Shown here: positions 8,481 through 16,148 of the stretch, in pieces | How the letters are laid out: each line of letters starts with the position of its first letter | How positions within the stretch are numbered: position 1 is the stretch's first letter | Origin: JACVRW01 sp963739095 | Lineage (GTDB): Bacteria > Actinomycetota > Thermoleophilia > Solirubrobacterales > Thermoleophilaceae | NCBI GenBank assembly: GCA_963739095.1 | Contig: CAVTZF010000033.1 | Span: forward strand, 1 to 64,000 | DNA length: 64,000 nt | Direction of reading: 5' to 3' | Translations under genes and position numbers: made by a program | The notes under the pieces: generated by a model | Told to the model about the DNA's origin: nothing | The model's input: the letters and a program-made list of their open reading frames with translations, nothing else | Databases searched by the model: none

Positions 8481-10763
8481 CTACTCGGAGCGATCCCGGT
8501 CGCGGTAGCGCGAGCCGCCACGGTCACGGTCGCGGTCGCGTCCGCCGCGGCCGCCGCCGTTGTCGCGGTCGCGCCGGCCACGGCCGCCGCGGTCGCCGCG
8601 GCCGCCCTTGTCGCCGGTGCCCATCGAGGCGAGCTCCTCGGGCGACTTCCCGGCGATCTCCGGGTCGTCGGCGAGGCGCAGGCCGATGCGGCCGCGCTCG
8701 CGGTCCACCTCGACCACCTTGACCGCCAGCTCGTCGCCCCGGTTCACGACCTCCTCGACCGTGCTGGGGCGCTGGCCGGGCGCGATGTTCGAGATGTGCA
8801 GCAGGCCGTCGGTGCCCTTGGCGAGCTCGACGAAGGCGCCGAACGTGGTCGTCTTCACGACCTTGCCGGTGAACTCGTCGCCGACCTCGACCTCCTTGGT
8901 CATCGAGCGGATGCGGTCGGTCAGGGCGTCGCCCTGCTCGCCCGTCTGCGCGTAGATGCGCACCGTGCCGTCGTCGTCGATGTCGATCTGGGCGTCGAAC
9001 TCCTCGGACAGCGCCCGGATCGTCTCGCCGCCCTTGCCGATGACCGCGCCGATCTTCTCGGTGTCGATCTGGATCTGGGAGATCCGCGGCGCGTACGGGG
9101 ACAGCTCGGCGCGCGGCTCGGCGATCACGTCGGCCATCTTGCCGAGGATCGTCATGCGGGCGTCCTTGGCCTGGGACAGCGCGTCGCGCAGGATGTCGAA
9201 CGTCACGCCGGTGATCTTGATGTCCATCTGCAGGGCGGTGATGCCCTCGGAGGTGCCGGCGACCTTGAAGTCCATGTCGCCCAGGTGGTCCTCCACACCC
9301 GCGATGTCTGTCAGGACGACGTAGTCGTCGCCCTCCTTGATCAGGCCCATCGCCACGCCGGCCACCGGCGCCTTGATCGGCACACCGGCGTCCATCAGCG
9401 AAAGCGTCGAGCCGCAGACCGAGGCCATCGAGCTCGAGCCGTTCGACTCGAGGATGTCCGAGACCACGCGGATCGTGTACGGGAACTCGTCGATCTTCGG
9501 CACCACCGGCACCAGCGCGCGCTCGGCGAGGGCGCCGTGACCGATGTCGCGGCGCTTCGGACCGCGCATGAAGCCGGCCTCGCCCACCGAGAACGGCGGG
9601 AAGTTGTAGTGGTGGAAGTAGTGCTTGGTCTCCTGCAGGCCGAGCGTGTCGAGGCGCATCTCGTCACGCGTCGTGCCGAGCGCGGCGACCGAGAAGGCCT
9701 GCGTCTGGCCGCGGGTGAAGATCGCGGAGCCGTGCAGGCGCGGGGCCGCCGGCACCTCGATCCAGATCTCGCGGATCTCCTCGGCGGCGCGGCCGTCGGG
9801 GCGCTTCTTGTCCACCGCGATTCGGCGGCGGATGATGTCCTTCTCGAGCTTGTCGAACGCGCGCTGGACCTCGGCCCGGCGGGCGATCACGCCGTCCTCG
9901 TCGAGCTCGACGGAGGTGCCGAGCGCCTCGAGGACCTCCTCCTCGACGGCCTTCGTGGCGTCCTGGCGCTCGAGCTTGTCGACGACCTGGGTCGCGGCGT
10001 CGAGCGCGGCGCCGAAGCGGTCGCGGACCTCGCCGAGGATCGACTCGTCCACCTGCGGCGGGGTGAGCTCGATCTTCTCCTTGCCGGCCTTGCGGCGCAG
10101 CTCGTGCTGGGCCTCGCAGAGGCGCTTGATCTCGGCGTGGGCGATGTCCAGCGCATCGAGGATCTCGGCCTCGGTGATCTCGCTGGCGCCGGCCTCGACC
10201 ATCAGGATGGCCTCCTCGGTGCCCGCGACCACGAGGTCGAGCGGGGACTCGAGCAGCCACTCCTCGTCCGGGTTGACGAGGAAGTTGCCCTCGCCGTCCT
10301 GGCCGATGCGAACGGCGCCCACGGGCGCCGGGAAGGGGATGTCGGAGACCATCAGCGCTGCGCTCGCGCCGTTCATGGCGAGCACGTCATAGGGGTGGTG
10401 ATGGTCGATCGACATGGGGATCGAGACCAGCTGGGTCTCGCGGTTCCAGCCCTTCGGGAAGAGCGGGCGCAGTGGCCGGTCGATCATGCGCGCGGTCAGC
10501 GTGGCCTTCTCGCCCGCGCGGCCCTCGCGGCGGAAGAAGCTGCCGGGGATCTTGCCCGCGGCGTACATGCGCTCCTCCACGTCGACGGTCAGCGGGAGGA
10601 AGTCGACGTCGCGGGGATTACCAGCGGTCGCCGTGCAGAGAACCTTCGTCTCGCCGGCGGTAACGACGACGGAGCCGCTCGCCTGCCTGGCGAGCTTGCC
10701 GGTCTCGAACTCGATCGAGCTCCCGCCCATCTCGAGCGAGACCTGGCTCACATCAACAGTCAT
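8481..10763 (-). CDS. pnp: polyribonucleotide nucleotidyltransferase (PNPase)
   Basis: Phosphorolytic 3'-5' exoribonuclease of 760 residues. It has two RNase PH domains (PLTVDVEERMYAAGKIPGSFFRREGR early; GTSEGITALQMDIKI later), a KH domain with the GxxG loop IGKGGETI, and an S1 domain (GDEFTGKVVKTTTFGAFVEL). An added tail of about 45 residues is almost entirely Gly, Arg and Asp in RGGRG and DRDRDR patterns, a low-complexity RNA-binding-type extension. Its upstream neighbours are the DsbA-like, peroxiredoxin and rpsO genes on the same strand. Confidence 0.97.
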   Translation of the reverse strand: MTVDVSQVSLEMGGSSIEFETGKLARQASGSVVVTAGETKVLCTATAGNPRDVDFLPLTVDVEERMYAAGKIPGSFFRREGRAGEKATLTARMIDRPLRPLFPKGWNRETQLVSIPMSIDHHHPYDVLAMNGASAALMVSDIPFPAPVGAVRIGQDGEGNFLVNPDEEWLLESPLDLVVAGTEEAILMVEAGASEITEAEILDALDIAHAEIKRLCEAQHELRRKAGKEKIELTPPQVDESILGEVRDRFGAALDAATQVVDKLERQDATKAVEEEVLEALGTSVELDEDGVIARRAEVQRAFDKLEKDIIRRRIAVDKKRPDGRAAEEIREIWIEVPAAPRLHGSAIFTRGQTQAFSVAALGTTRDEMRLDTLGLQETKHYFHHYNFPPFSVGEAGFMRGPKRRDIGHGALAERALVPVVPKIDEFPYTIRVVSDILESNGSSSMASVCGSTLSLMDAGVPIKAPVAGVAMGLIKEGDDYVVLTDIAGVEDHLGDMDFKVAGTSEGITALQMDIKITGVTFDILRDALSQAKDARMTILGKMADVIAEPRAELSPYAPRISQIQIDTEKIGAVIGKGGETIRALSEEFDAQIDIDDDGTVRIYAQTGEQGDALTDRIRSMTKEVEVGDEFTGKVVKTTTFGAFVELAKGTDGLLHISNIAPGQRPSTVEEVVNRGDELAVKVVEVDRERGRIGLRLADDPEIAGKSPEELASMGTGDKGGRGDRGGRGRRDRDNGGGRGGRDRDRDRGGSRYRDRDRSE

Positions 10764-11006
10764 TCCTGTCCTTTCAGCCGCCTCCGGTTGGCGGCATGGC
10801 TTTCTTCATACGTCCAGTTGCGAACCCGAGCAAGGCTAGCAACGCCGCACCGAGGCCGGCCGACCGGAGACCCTGAAAGAGCCGCTCGCTAGGCGGGATT
10901 CTGCGCCGCCGCCCCCTGCTCGACGCCCTCCTCGGAGCGCACGGCGGTGGCCACGACCCGGTCGTCGCCCCCGCGGCCAGCGATTCCCGGTGGCGGTCCC
11001 GGCGAA
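10764..11006 (-). other. pnp leader / intergenic region
   Basis: 243 bases between the DsbA-like stop and the pnp start on the same strand. Just upstream of the pnp ATG is a small inverted repeat, GCCGCC / GGCGGC with a 7-base loop, followed by AAAGGACAGG, a plausible ribosome-binding site. Short open frames exist here, one ending in a hydrophobic run, but none has a standard start codon. PNPase genes often have structured leaders processed by RNases; whether that applies here is not shown. Confidence 0.4.
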
Positions 11007-11522
11007 TCAAGCAGAACGCAGTGCGGCGATGAAGTCCGCGCCCGGGATTCCCGGATGCGCGCGGCCCGCGAGGAACTGCGTGGGCGTCGTCGACACGCCC
11101 GCCCTGATGCCGCCGTTGAAATCGCGCTCGACCTGCGCCTGGGCCTCCTCTGAGCGGCGATCGGCCTCGAAGCGCTCGAGGTCGAGCCCGAAGCGCTCGG
11201 CGCGCTCCCACAGGTGCGGGTCGTCGAGGTGGCCCTGGTCCTCGAGTAGCGAGTCGTGCATCTCCCAGAACCGTCCCTGCAGGCCCGCGGCGTGCGCCGC
11301 CGCCGCGAGCACCCGCGCGCGCGGGTGCTTGGACGTCACCGGGAAGTGCCGGAAGACGCGCGTGACCGGCAGCCGCTTCAGGACCAGGTGCGCGGCCGCG
11401 CAGTAGGGGCACTCGAGGTCCGCGTACTCGATCACCACCGGGCCGCTGCCACGGACGTGATCGTCCGGGCCCGGCTCAGGCGGGGGAGCGCTGCTCCAGG
11501 GCGTCGAAGATGAGGTTGGCAC
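11007..11522 (-). CDS. DsbA-family thioredoxin-fold protein
   Basis: 171 residues with DDHVRG, then VIEYADLECPYCAAAH (active site CPYC near residue 39), then the cis-Pro strand GVSTTPTQFLAG. It has no signal peptide or membrane helix, so it is probably cytoplasmic, in the FrnE/DsbA-like group. The only standard start before the conserved DDHVRG block is ATG 11522, so the gene overlaps the peroxiredoxin gene by 47 bases in another frame. The link with a peroxiredoxin suggests thiol-redox defence. Confidence 0.88.
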   Translation of the reverse strand: MPTSSSTPWSSAPPPEPGPDDHVRGSGPVVIEYADLECPYCAAAHLVLKRLPVTRVFRHFPVTSKHPRARVLAAAAHAAGLQGRFWEMHDSLLEDQGHLDDPHLWERAERFGLDLERFEADRRSEEAQAQVERDFNGGIRAGVSTTPTQFLAGRAHPGIPGADFIAALRSA

Positions 11523-11937
11523 CCGGGATCTCGAGCGGCGGGGACTGGTGGGACCAGCTGACGATGCCCTCGGGGTCGACCATCACGAGCGCCCGGCCCG
11601 CGACACCGTGCTCCTCCACGTAAACCCCGTACGCCTTGGCGACCGCTCCCTTCGGGTGGAAGTCGGAGAGCAGCGGCATCGAGACGCCGAGGTGCTGCTG
11701 GAACGCCTTGTGGGAGAAGGCGCCGTCGACCGAGATGCCGACGAGCGTGGCGCCGCGCTCCTCGATCTGCGGAAGTACCTCTTGGTAGACGCCCAGCTGG
11801 TCGGTGCAGACGGGGCTGAAGTCGGCCGGGTAGAAGACGAGCACTGCCGTGCGCCCGCGGAAGTCCGCCAGCGAGACCTTGTTCCCATCCTGGTCCGGCA
11901 GCGTGAAGTCCGGCGCCGCAGAGCCGGGCTCGATCAT
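11476..11937 (-). CDS. peroxiredoxin, apparently 1-Cys (Bcp/AhpE type)
   Basis: Reduces hydroperoxides; thioredoxin fold, 153 residues. The catalytic motif is YPADFSPVCT with the peroxidatic Cys at residue 44. No other Cys exists in the protein, so the resolving Cys of classical Bcp is absent and an outside thiol must resolve the sulfenic acid, as in AhpE. The ATG at 11937 overlaps the rpsO stop (ATGA). The neighbouring DsbA-like protein is a possible but unproven partner. Confidence 0.93.
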   Translation of the reverse strand: MIEPGSAAPDFTLPDQDGNKVSLADFRGRTAVLVFYPADFSPVCTDQLGVYQEVLPQIEERGATLVGISVDGAFSHKAFQQHLGVSMPLLSDFHPKGAVAKAYGVYVEEHGVAGRALVMVDPEGIVSWSHQSPPLEIPGANLIFDALEQRSPA

Positions 11938-12203
11938 CGCCGGAGGCCGAGCTCCTGGATGAGCGACCGGTAGCGGTCGATGTCCGACTTCTGGAGGTAC
12001 TTGAGCAGCCGGCGGCGCTTGCCGACCAGCATGAGCAGCCCGCGGCGCGAGTGGTGGTCCTTCCTGTGCTCGCGCAGGTGCTCGGTGAGCTCGTTGATGC
12101 GCGCGGTGAGCAGCGCCACCTGGACCTCGGTGGAGCCGGTGTCGGCCTCCCCGCGCCCGTGCTTGGCGACGATCTCGCGCTTTGCGTCTGTGGTCAGGGA
12201 CAT
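11934..12203 (-). CDS. rpsO: 30S ribosomal protein S15
   Basis: 89-residue S15 with the family signature (GSTEVQVALLTARINELTEHL and HHSRRGLLMLVGKRRRLLKYL). An open frame runs upstream to 12266, but the normal S15 start MSLTTDAKRE is ATG 12203. S15 binds the 16S rRNA central domain. The usual rpsO-pnp adjacency is kept but is interrupted by the peroxiredoxin and DsbA-like genes. Confidence 0.97.
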   Translation of the reverse strand: MSLTTDAKREIVAKHGRGEADTGSTEVQVALLTARINELTEHLREHRKDHHSRRGLLMLVGKRRRLLKYLQKSDIDRYRSLIQELGLRR

Positions 12204-12226
12204 TCGGCGGGAAACCGTAGCAGCCG

Positions 12227-12748
12227 TCAGCCGCTCGCAATCAGGCACGCGAGCTCCGTCTGCCACTTGGACCAGTCGGGTTCTCGCGAGGCATCGGTCA
12301 GGTAGTGCTCGACGTTGGCCTCGAACGCCGTGCCGCGCGCCGTGGCCGAGCTCTCGAGGTCGATGCCCTCCCCTTCCGCCCAGTCGCTGAGCAGCGAGTG
12401 TGCGTCGGCCAGATCGGCGACCTCGGCGTGGGTATAGGGCCCGACGTGGAGGTAGGTCGCGTAACGACCGCCCGGCAGCGTGCCCGCATGCACGGGGCCG
12501 TCAGCGGCCGGCGACTCGCGCGTGGGCGCGCCGAGCTCGAAGCGCAGCGGCTGCCCGTCGTGCGACAGCTCCAGGTAGCGAATGAAGGGCGGCCCGGCGG
12601 GCGCGATGCCGTGGCTGCCGAGCCAGCCGAACAGCTCCGGGAACGACCGGTCCACGGCCTGCCGGAACTCGGCCTCGTTCTCGACCTCGGCGGTGATGCC
12701 GGCGTAGGGCTGCTGCGGGCGCTGCTCGATCTTGGGTTCGCGATCCAT
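12227..12748 (-). CDS. GyrI-like / AraC effector-binding domain protein
   Basis: 173 residues, a stand-alone GyrI-like small-molecule-binding domain: IEQRPQQPYAGITAEV at the N-terminus, FIRYLELSHDG in the middle, HAGTLPGGRYATYLHVGPY, then a C-terminal helix and WQTELACLIASG. No DNA-binding HTH is present. ATG 12748 is chosen because upstream residues do not resemble the family. It lies 23 bases before rpsO and 28 bases after ribF on the same strand. The ligand is unknown. Confidence 0.83.
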   Translation of the reverse strand: MDREPKIEQRPQQPYAGITAEVENEAEFRQAVDRSFPELFGWLGSHGIAPAGPPFIRYLELSHDGQPLRFELGAPTRESPAADGPVHAGTLPGGRYATYLHVGPYTHAEVADLADAHSLLSDWAEGEGIDLESSATARGTAFEANVEHYLTDASREPDWSKWQTELACLIASG

Positions 12749-12776
12749 GTAGGTGAGACGGGCGCGGCCGGCCGAA

Positions 12777-13676
12777 TTAACCGTCGCGCTCCACGATCCC
12801 GCGCGCCTGCTCCACATCCGCGTTCATCTGCACCACCAGTGCCTCCACGGACTCGAAGCGCTTCTCGCCGCGCAGGCGCTCGAGGAAGGCGAGCCGCAGC
12901 GTCTCTCCGTAGATGTCCTCGTCGAAGCCGATCAGGTGCGCCTCCACGAGCAGGCCGCGCCCGGTGTCGAAGGTGGGTCGCACGCCCACGTTGACCGCGG
13001 CCCCGATCCCCTCGGTGGAGCCGGCGACGTAGGCGGTGGCGGCGTAGACGCCGTGGCCCGGGCACACGTAGGCGTCGTCCGGCACGAGGTTGGCCGTCGG
13101 CATGCCGAGCTCGCGGCCGCGCTTGTCGCCGTGCACGACCTCGCCCTCGAACAGGAACGGGCCGCCCAGGAACTCGGCGGCCTCCCTCACCTCCCCCGCC
13201 GCCACCAGGCCGCGGATGCGGCTGGAGGAGATCGTCTCGCCCTCGGCCTCGACGAGCGGGACGATCCGCGTCTCGAACTCGTCGTGCTGCGCGAGGAACT
13301 CGGCGGTGCCCTTGGCGCCCCTGCCGAAGCGGAAGTTCTCCCCCACCGACACGCGCTGCGCGCCGAGCCGCTCCAGCAGCACGTCCTGGACGAACTCCTC
13401 GGCGCTCTGCTCCGAGAAGCCGCGATCGAACGGGATGATCACGAGCTCGTCGACCCCGAGCCCGGCGATCACGTCGCGCTTGACCGGGAAGGGGCTGATC
13501 AGCTTCGGCGTCGCCTCGGGATGGATCACCGACAGCGGATGGGGATCGAAGGTGAGCACGGTGCCGGACCCACGGATCACCTCGCGATGGCCGCGGTGCA
13601 CGCCGTCGAACGTCCCGATCGCGACGCTGCGCGGTCCGGAGCCGGGCTCCACCTTCGTTAGGTCGACGACCTTCAT
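12777..13676 (-). CDS. ribF: bifunctional riboflavin kinase / FMN adenylyltransferase
   Basis: Makes FMN and FAD from riboflavin. The 299 residues have an N-terminal nucleotidyltransferase domain (IGTFDGVHRGH near residue 21; ENFRFGRGAKG) and a C-terminal flavokinase domain (GDKRGRELGMPTANL; AAVNVGVRPTFD). The longer open frame to 13994 is inside truB; the family start is ATG 13676, overlapping the truB stop by 4 bases. The truB-ribF order is the common bacterial one. Confidence 0.96.
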   Translation of the reverse strand: MKVVDLTKVEPGSGPRSVAIGTFDGVHRGHREVIRGSGTVLTFDPHPLSVIHPEATPKLISPFPVKRDVIAGLGVDELVIIPFDRGFSEQSAEEFVQDVLLERLGAQRVSVGENFRFGRGAKGTAEFLAQHDEFETRIVPLVEAEGETISSSRIRGLVAAGEVREAAEFLGGPFLFEGEVVHGDKRGRELGMPTANLVPDDAYVCPGHGVYAATAYVAGSTEGIGAAVNVGVRPTFDTGRGLLVEAHLIGFDEDIYGETLRLAFLERLRGEKRFESVEALVVQMNADVEQARGIVERDG

Positions 13677-14479
13677 GCGGGCGCGAACACTATGACGGGC
13701 TGCAGCTCCCCCGCACGCGGCTCGCCGATTGCGATCAGCTCCCCGTCGTGGGTGAGCCGCAGGTGCGCCGGCCCGCCGGCGTCGGCGCCCAGGCGGCGCC
13801 CGTGGCGCACCGCGTCGGCCTCTTCGCGAGACAGCTCGCGCTCCGGCAGGAACGCGAGCGCCTCCGCCAGCGGCAGCAGGCGCTCGCCCGCGTCCGCCAG
13901 GCTGAAGGGCCCGACGGCGGTGCGCTCGAGCTCCTCGCAGTATGCGTCGCCGAGGTCCGAGATCAGCACGCGCACATATGTGCCCGACGAGCACTCGATT
14001 TCGAAGGCGGCCCGCTCACCCTCGTGCGACAGCAGCTCCGCTCGGTGGACGTCGATCGGCCGCGGCTGGAGCTCCACGTGCTCGCCGCGGCGCGCCAGCT
14101 CGTACGCGCGCCGCCCTCCAACGCGCACGGCCGAGTGCGCCGGCGGGCGCTGGAGCTGCTCCCCGACCGGGATCTCGAGCCGCTGGGGGATGCGGCCGGT
14201 CTGGGTGAGCTCGCCGTCGCGGTCACCCGTGTCGGAGCTCCAGCCAAGCCTGGCCACGGCTCGGTAGGTCTTCGGCAGCTCCATCAGGAAGCGCTGGGCG
14301 CGTGTCGCGCGGCCGACGAGCACGAGCAGGAGTCCCGTCGCGAACGGGTCGAGGGTGCCGGCGTGGCCTACCTTCGTGCCGCGCGGCTGCGCGCGGCGCA
14401 CGCGCGCGACGACGTCGTGCGAGGTCACCCCCGCGGGCTTGTCGACCAGCAGGACGCCGTCAGTCGGCGGCGTGGTCAA
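13673..14479 (-). CDS. truB: tRNA pseudouridine(55) synthase
   Basis: 268 residues. The N-terminus reads VLLVDKPAGVTSHDVV, and the catalytic Asp is in HAGTLDPFATGLLLVL near residue 43. The C-terminal part has GTYVRVLISDLG and a PUA-like tail. It isomerises U55 in tRNA T-loops. Overlaps of 4 bases on both sides (nrnA upstream, ribF downstream) imply strong translational coupling. Confidence 0.97.
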   Translation of the reverse strand: MTTPPTDGVLLVDKPAGVTSHDVVARVRRAQPRGTKVGHAGTLDPFATGLLLVLVGRATRAQRFLMELPKTYRAVARLGWSSDTGDRDGELTQTGRIPQRLEIPVGEQLQRPPAHSAVRVGGRRAYELARRGEHVELQPRPIDVHRAELLSHEGERAAFEIECSSGTYVRVLISDLGDAYCEELERTAVGPFSLADAGERLLPLAEALAFLPERELSREEADAVRHGRRLGADAGGPAHLRLTHDGELIAIGEPRAGELQPVIVFAPA

Positions 14480-15477
14480 GCATCCGAGGCCGCGAGCTGC
14501 TCGCGGACCTGCTCCCGGAGCCGCTCGATGAGCTCCGGATAGGGCACGGCCGTCGAGAAGCCGGCGGCCTGCGGGTGCCCGCCGCCGCCGAATACTCGAG
14601 CCAGGCGCGAGACGTCGACACTGCCGTCGGTGGCGCGCAGGCTCACCTTGCGCATGCCCTCGCGGTCCTCGGACAGAAGCTCGCGCACGAGCACGGCCAC
14701 GCGCGTGCCCTCGACGGCGCGCATGTGGTCGACGACTCCCTCGGAGTCCGTCTCGAGCGCGCCGGTCGCCTCGTAGTCCTGCTTCGTCAGGTGGGCGATC
14801 GTCATAGCGCCGTTGTCATGGCGCTCGACGCTCGCGAGCGCACGCTGCAGGAGCTGCAGGCGGCGGAACGGCAGGTCCTCCCACAGTCGCCTGTAGACCT
14901 GGTGCGGCTGGACGCCCACCTCGATCAGCTCGGCGGCCATGCGGTGCGCCTCGGCCGAGGTGTTCTCGTACATGAAGCGCCCTGTGTCGGTCACCAGCCC
15001 CACGTAGAGCGCGTCCGCGATGCCGGGCGTGATCACGGCCTCGAGCTCCTTCGAAAGTCGCCACACGATCTCCGCAGTGCAGGAGGCCTCCGGGGACACC
15101 AGATTCACGGTCCCGAAGCGCGTGTTGTCGTGGTGGTGATCGATGTTGAGGATGTGGAGCCCGTCCTCCTGGAGGAAGTCGACGGGCATGCGGTCGATGT
15201 TGCCGCAGTCGAGGAAGACGATCGTGCGCTCGGTGACGTCGGCGGGCGGCGCCCCGACGAGGCCCTCAAAGGAGAAGCCGCGGTACTCCCATGGCAGCGG
15301 GAACTCGTCCGGCGACATGTACATCAACGAGTCCTTGCCGAGCTGCTCGAGGATCCGGTGCATCGCCAGCAGCGAGCCGAGCGCGTCGCCGTCCGGGTTC
15401 TCGTGGGTCGTGAGGAGCAGCTTGTCCGCCTGGCGCAGCTCCTCGACCACCTGCTCCTGCTCGAGGACGACGGTCAT
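14476..15477 (-). CDS. nrnA: DHH-family phosphoesterase (NrnA-like oligoribonuclease / pAp phosphatase)
   Basis: 333 residues. Metal-binding motifs are THENPDGDALGS near residue 24, VFLDCGN and NIDHHHDN (DHH); the C-terminal DHHA1 motif is GGGGHPQAAGF. It degrades nanoRNA and dephosphorylates pAp in homologs; c-di-AMP-derived dinucleotides are another possible substrate. It sits between rbfA and truB, the usual position of nrnA in rimP-nusA-infB-rbfA operons. Confidence 0.94.
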   Translation of the reverse strand: MTVVLEQEQVVEELRQADKLLLTTHENPDGDALGSLLAMHRILEQLGKDSLMYMSPDEFPLPWEYRGFSFEGLVGAPPADVTERTIVFLDCGNIDRMPVDFLQEDGLHILNIDHHHDNTRFGTVNLVSPEASCTAEIVWRLSKELEAVITPGIADALYVGLVTDTGRFMYENTSAEAHRMAAELIEVGVQPHQVYRRLWEDLPFRRLQLLQRALASVERHDNGAMTIAHLTKQDYEATGALETDSEGVVDHMRAVEGTRVAVLVRELLSEDREGMRKVSLRATDGSVDVSRLARVFGGGGHPQAAGFSTAVPYPELIERLREQVREQLAASDA

Positions 15478-15809
15478 GCCTCGTCGTCCAGCAGCTCAGT
15501 GATGCGCATACCCCTGTCTATCGACTCGTCGAAGACGAACTGGAGCGTGGGCGTCCGCTTCATGCGCAGCTCGCTGGCCACCGCCTGCTGAATCACGCCG
15601 TGGGCCGACTCGAGGCCTTCCAGGGTGGCGCTGCGCTCGTCGTCCGAGCCGAGCACGCTTACGTATACGCGCGCTTGACGCAGGTCGGGGCTTGTTTCAA
15701 CGGCGGTCACGGTGACAAATCCTATGCGCGGGTCCCGAAGGCCTCCGGCTATCCGTGCCGAGACGACCTCTCGGACCGCCTCGTTGACCCTGCGCATGCG
15801 GTCGGCCAT
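15474..15809 (-). CDS. rbfA: ribosome-binding factor A
   Basis: 111 residues matching RbfA (MADRMRRVNEAVREVVSARI; DPRIGFVTVTAVETSPDLRQARVYVSVLG; ELRMKRTPTLQFVFDESID). It is a single KH-like fold for 30S maturation and cold adaptation. The gene begins 5 bases after the ylxP stop and overlaps the nrnA start by 4 bases. Confidence 0.97.
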   Translation of the reverse strand: MADRMRRVNEAVREVVSARIAGGLRDPRIGFVTVTAVETSPDLRQARVYVSVLGSDDERSATLEGLESAHGVIQQAVASELRMKRTPTLQFVFDESIDRGMRITELLDDEA

Positions 15810-15814
15810 GCTAC

Positions 15815-16120
15815 CTACCGCTCCAACAGATCCTGGGCGGACAAGACGAAGCTTTCCATCGCGGCCTGTTCGGGAAACATGGATTCCACAAAGCGCCGGA
15901 CGCTCGCCGCGCGCTCGCGCACGCTGCCCGCATCGCGGCCGACGAGCGCCACGGTCAGCGTGGCGCGCTGCCAGAGCTCATGATGATCCGTTTCGGCGAC
16001 GGATGCCCCGAAGCGACGCTGCAGCTGCGCCTTAAGCGAGCTGAGCTCCCTGCGCTTCCCCTTGAGGCTGCCGTTGTCCGGGAAATGCAGATGAATCTCG
16101 ATCAGGCAGACGAAGCTCAC
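15815..16120 (-). CDS. ylxP: YlxP-like DUF503 protein
   Basis: 101 residues, ferredoxin-like DUF503 family: VCLIEIHLHFPDNGSLKGKR, then FGASVAETDHHELWQRATLTVALVG. It is normally found between infB and rbfA, as here. The biochemical role is not established; the context suggests ribosome or translation-related work. Confidence 0.93.
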   Translation of the reverse strand: MSFVCLIEIHLHFPDNGSLKGKRRELSSLKAQLQRRFGASVAETDHHELWQRATLTVALVGRDAGSVRERAASVRRFVESMFPEQAAMESFVLSAQDLLER

Positions 16121-16148
16121 GGCCTGGGTCGCCGCGGAGCGACGGGCA

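Noticed and set aside
7196..8581. 461-residue version of the M16 protease
   Set aside because: The first 35 residues would be read from the pnp tail and are Ala/Thr low complexity; TTG 8476 fits the family start.
8151..10892. 913-codon open frame on the plus strand
   Set aside because: It lies antisense to pnp and the M16 gene, shows no family motif, and is explained by third-position GC bias of the real genes.
10774..11412. 212-codon minus-strand frame before pnp
   Set aside because: Most of it overlaps the DsbA-like gene in another frame, and its tail has no start codon; only a hydrophobic run near the end looked gene-like.
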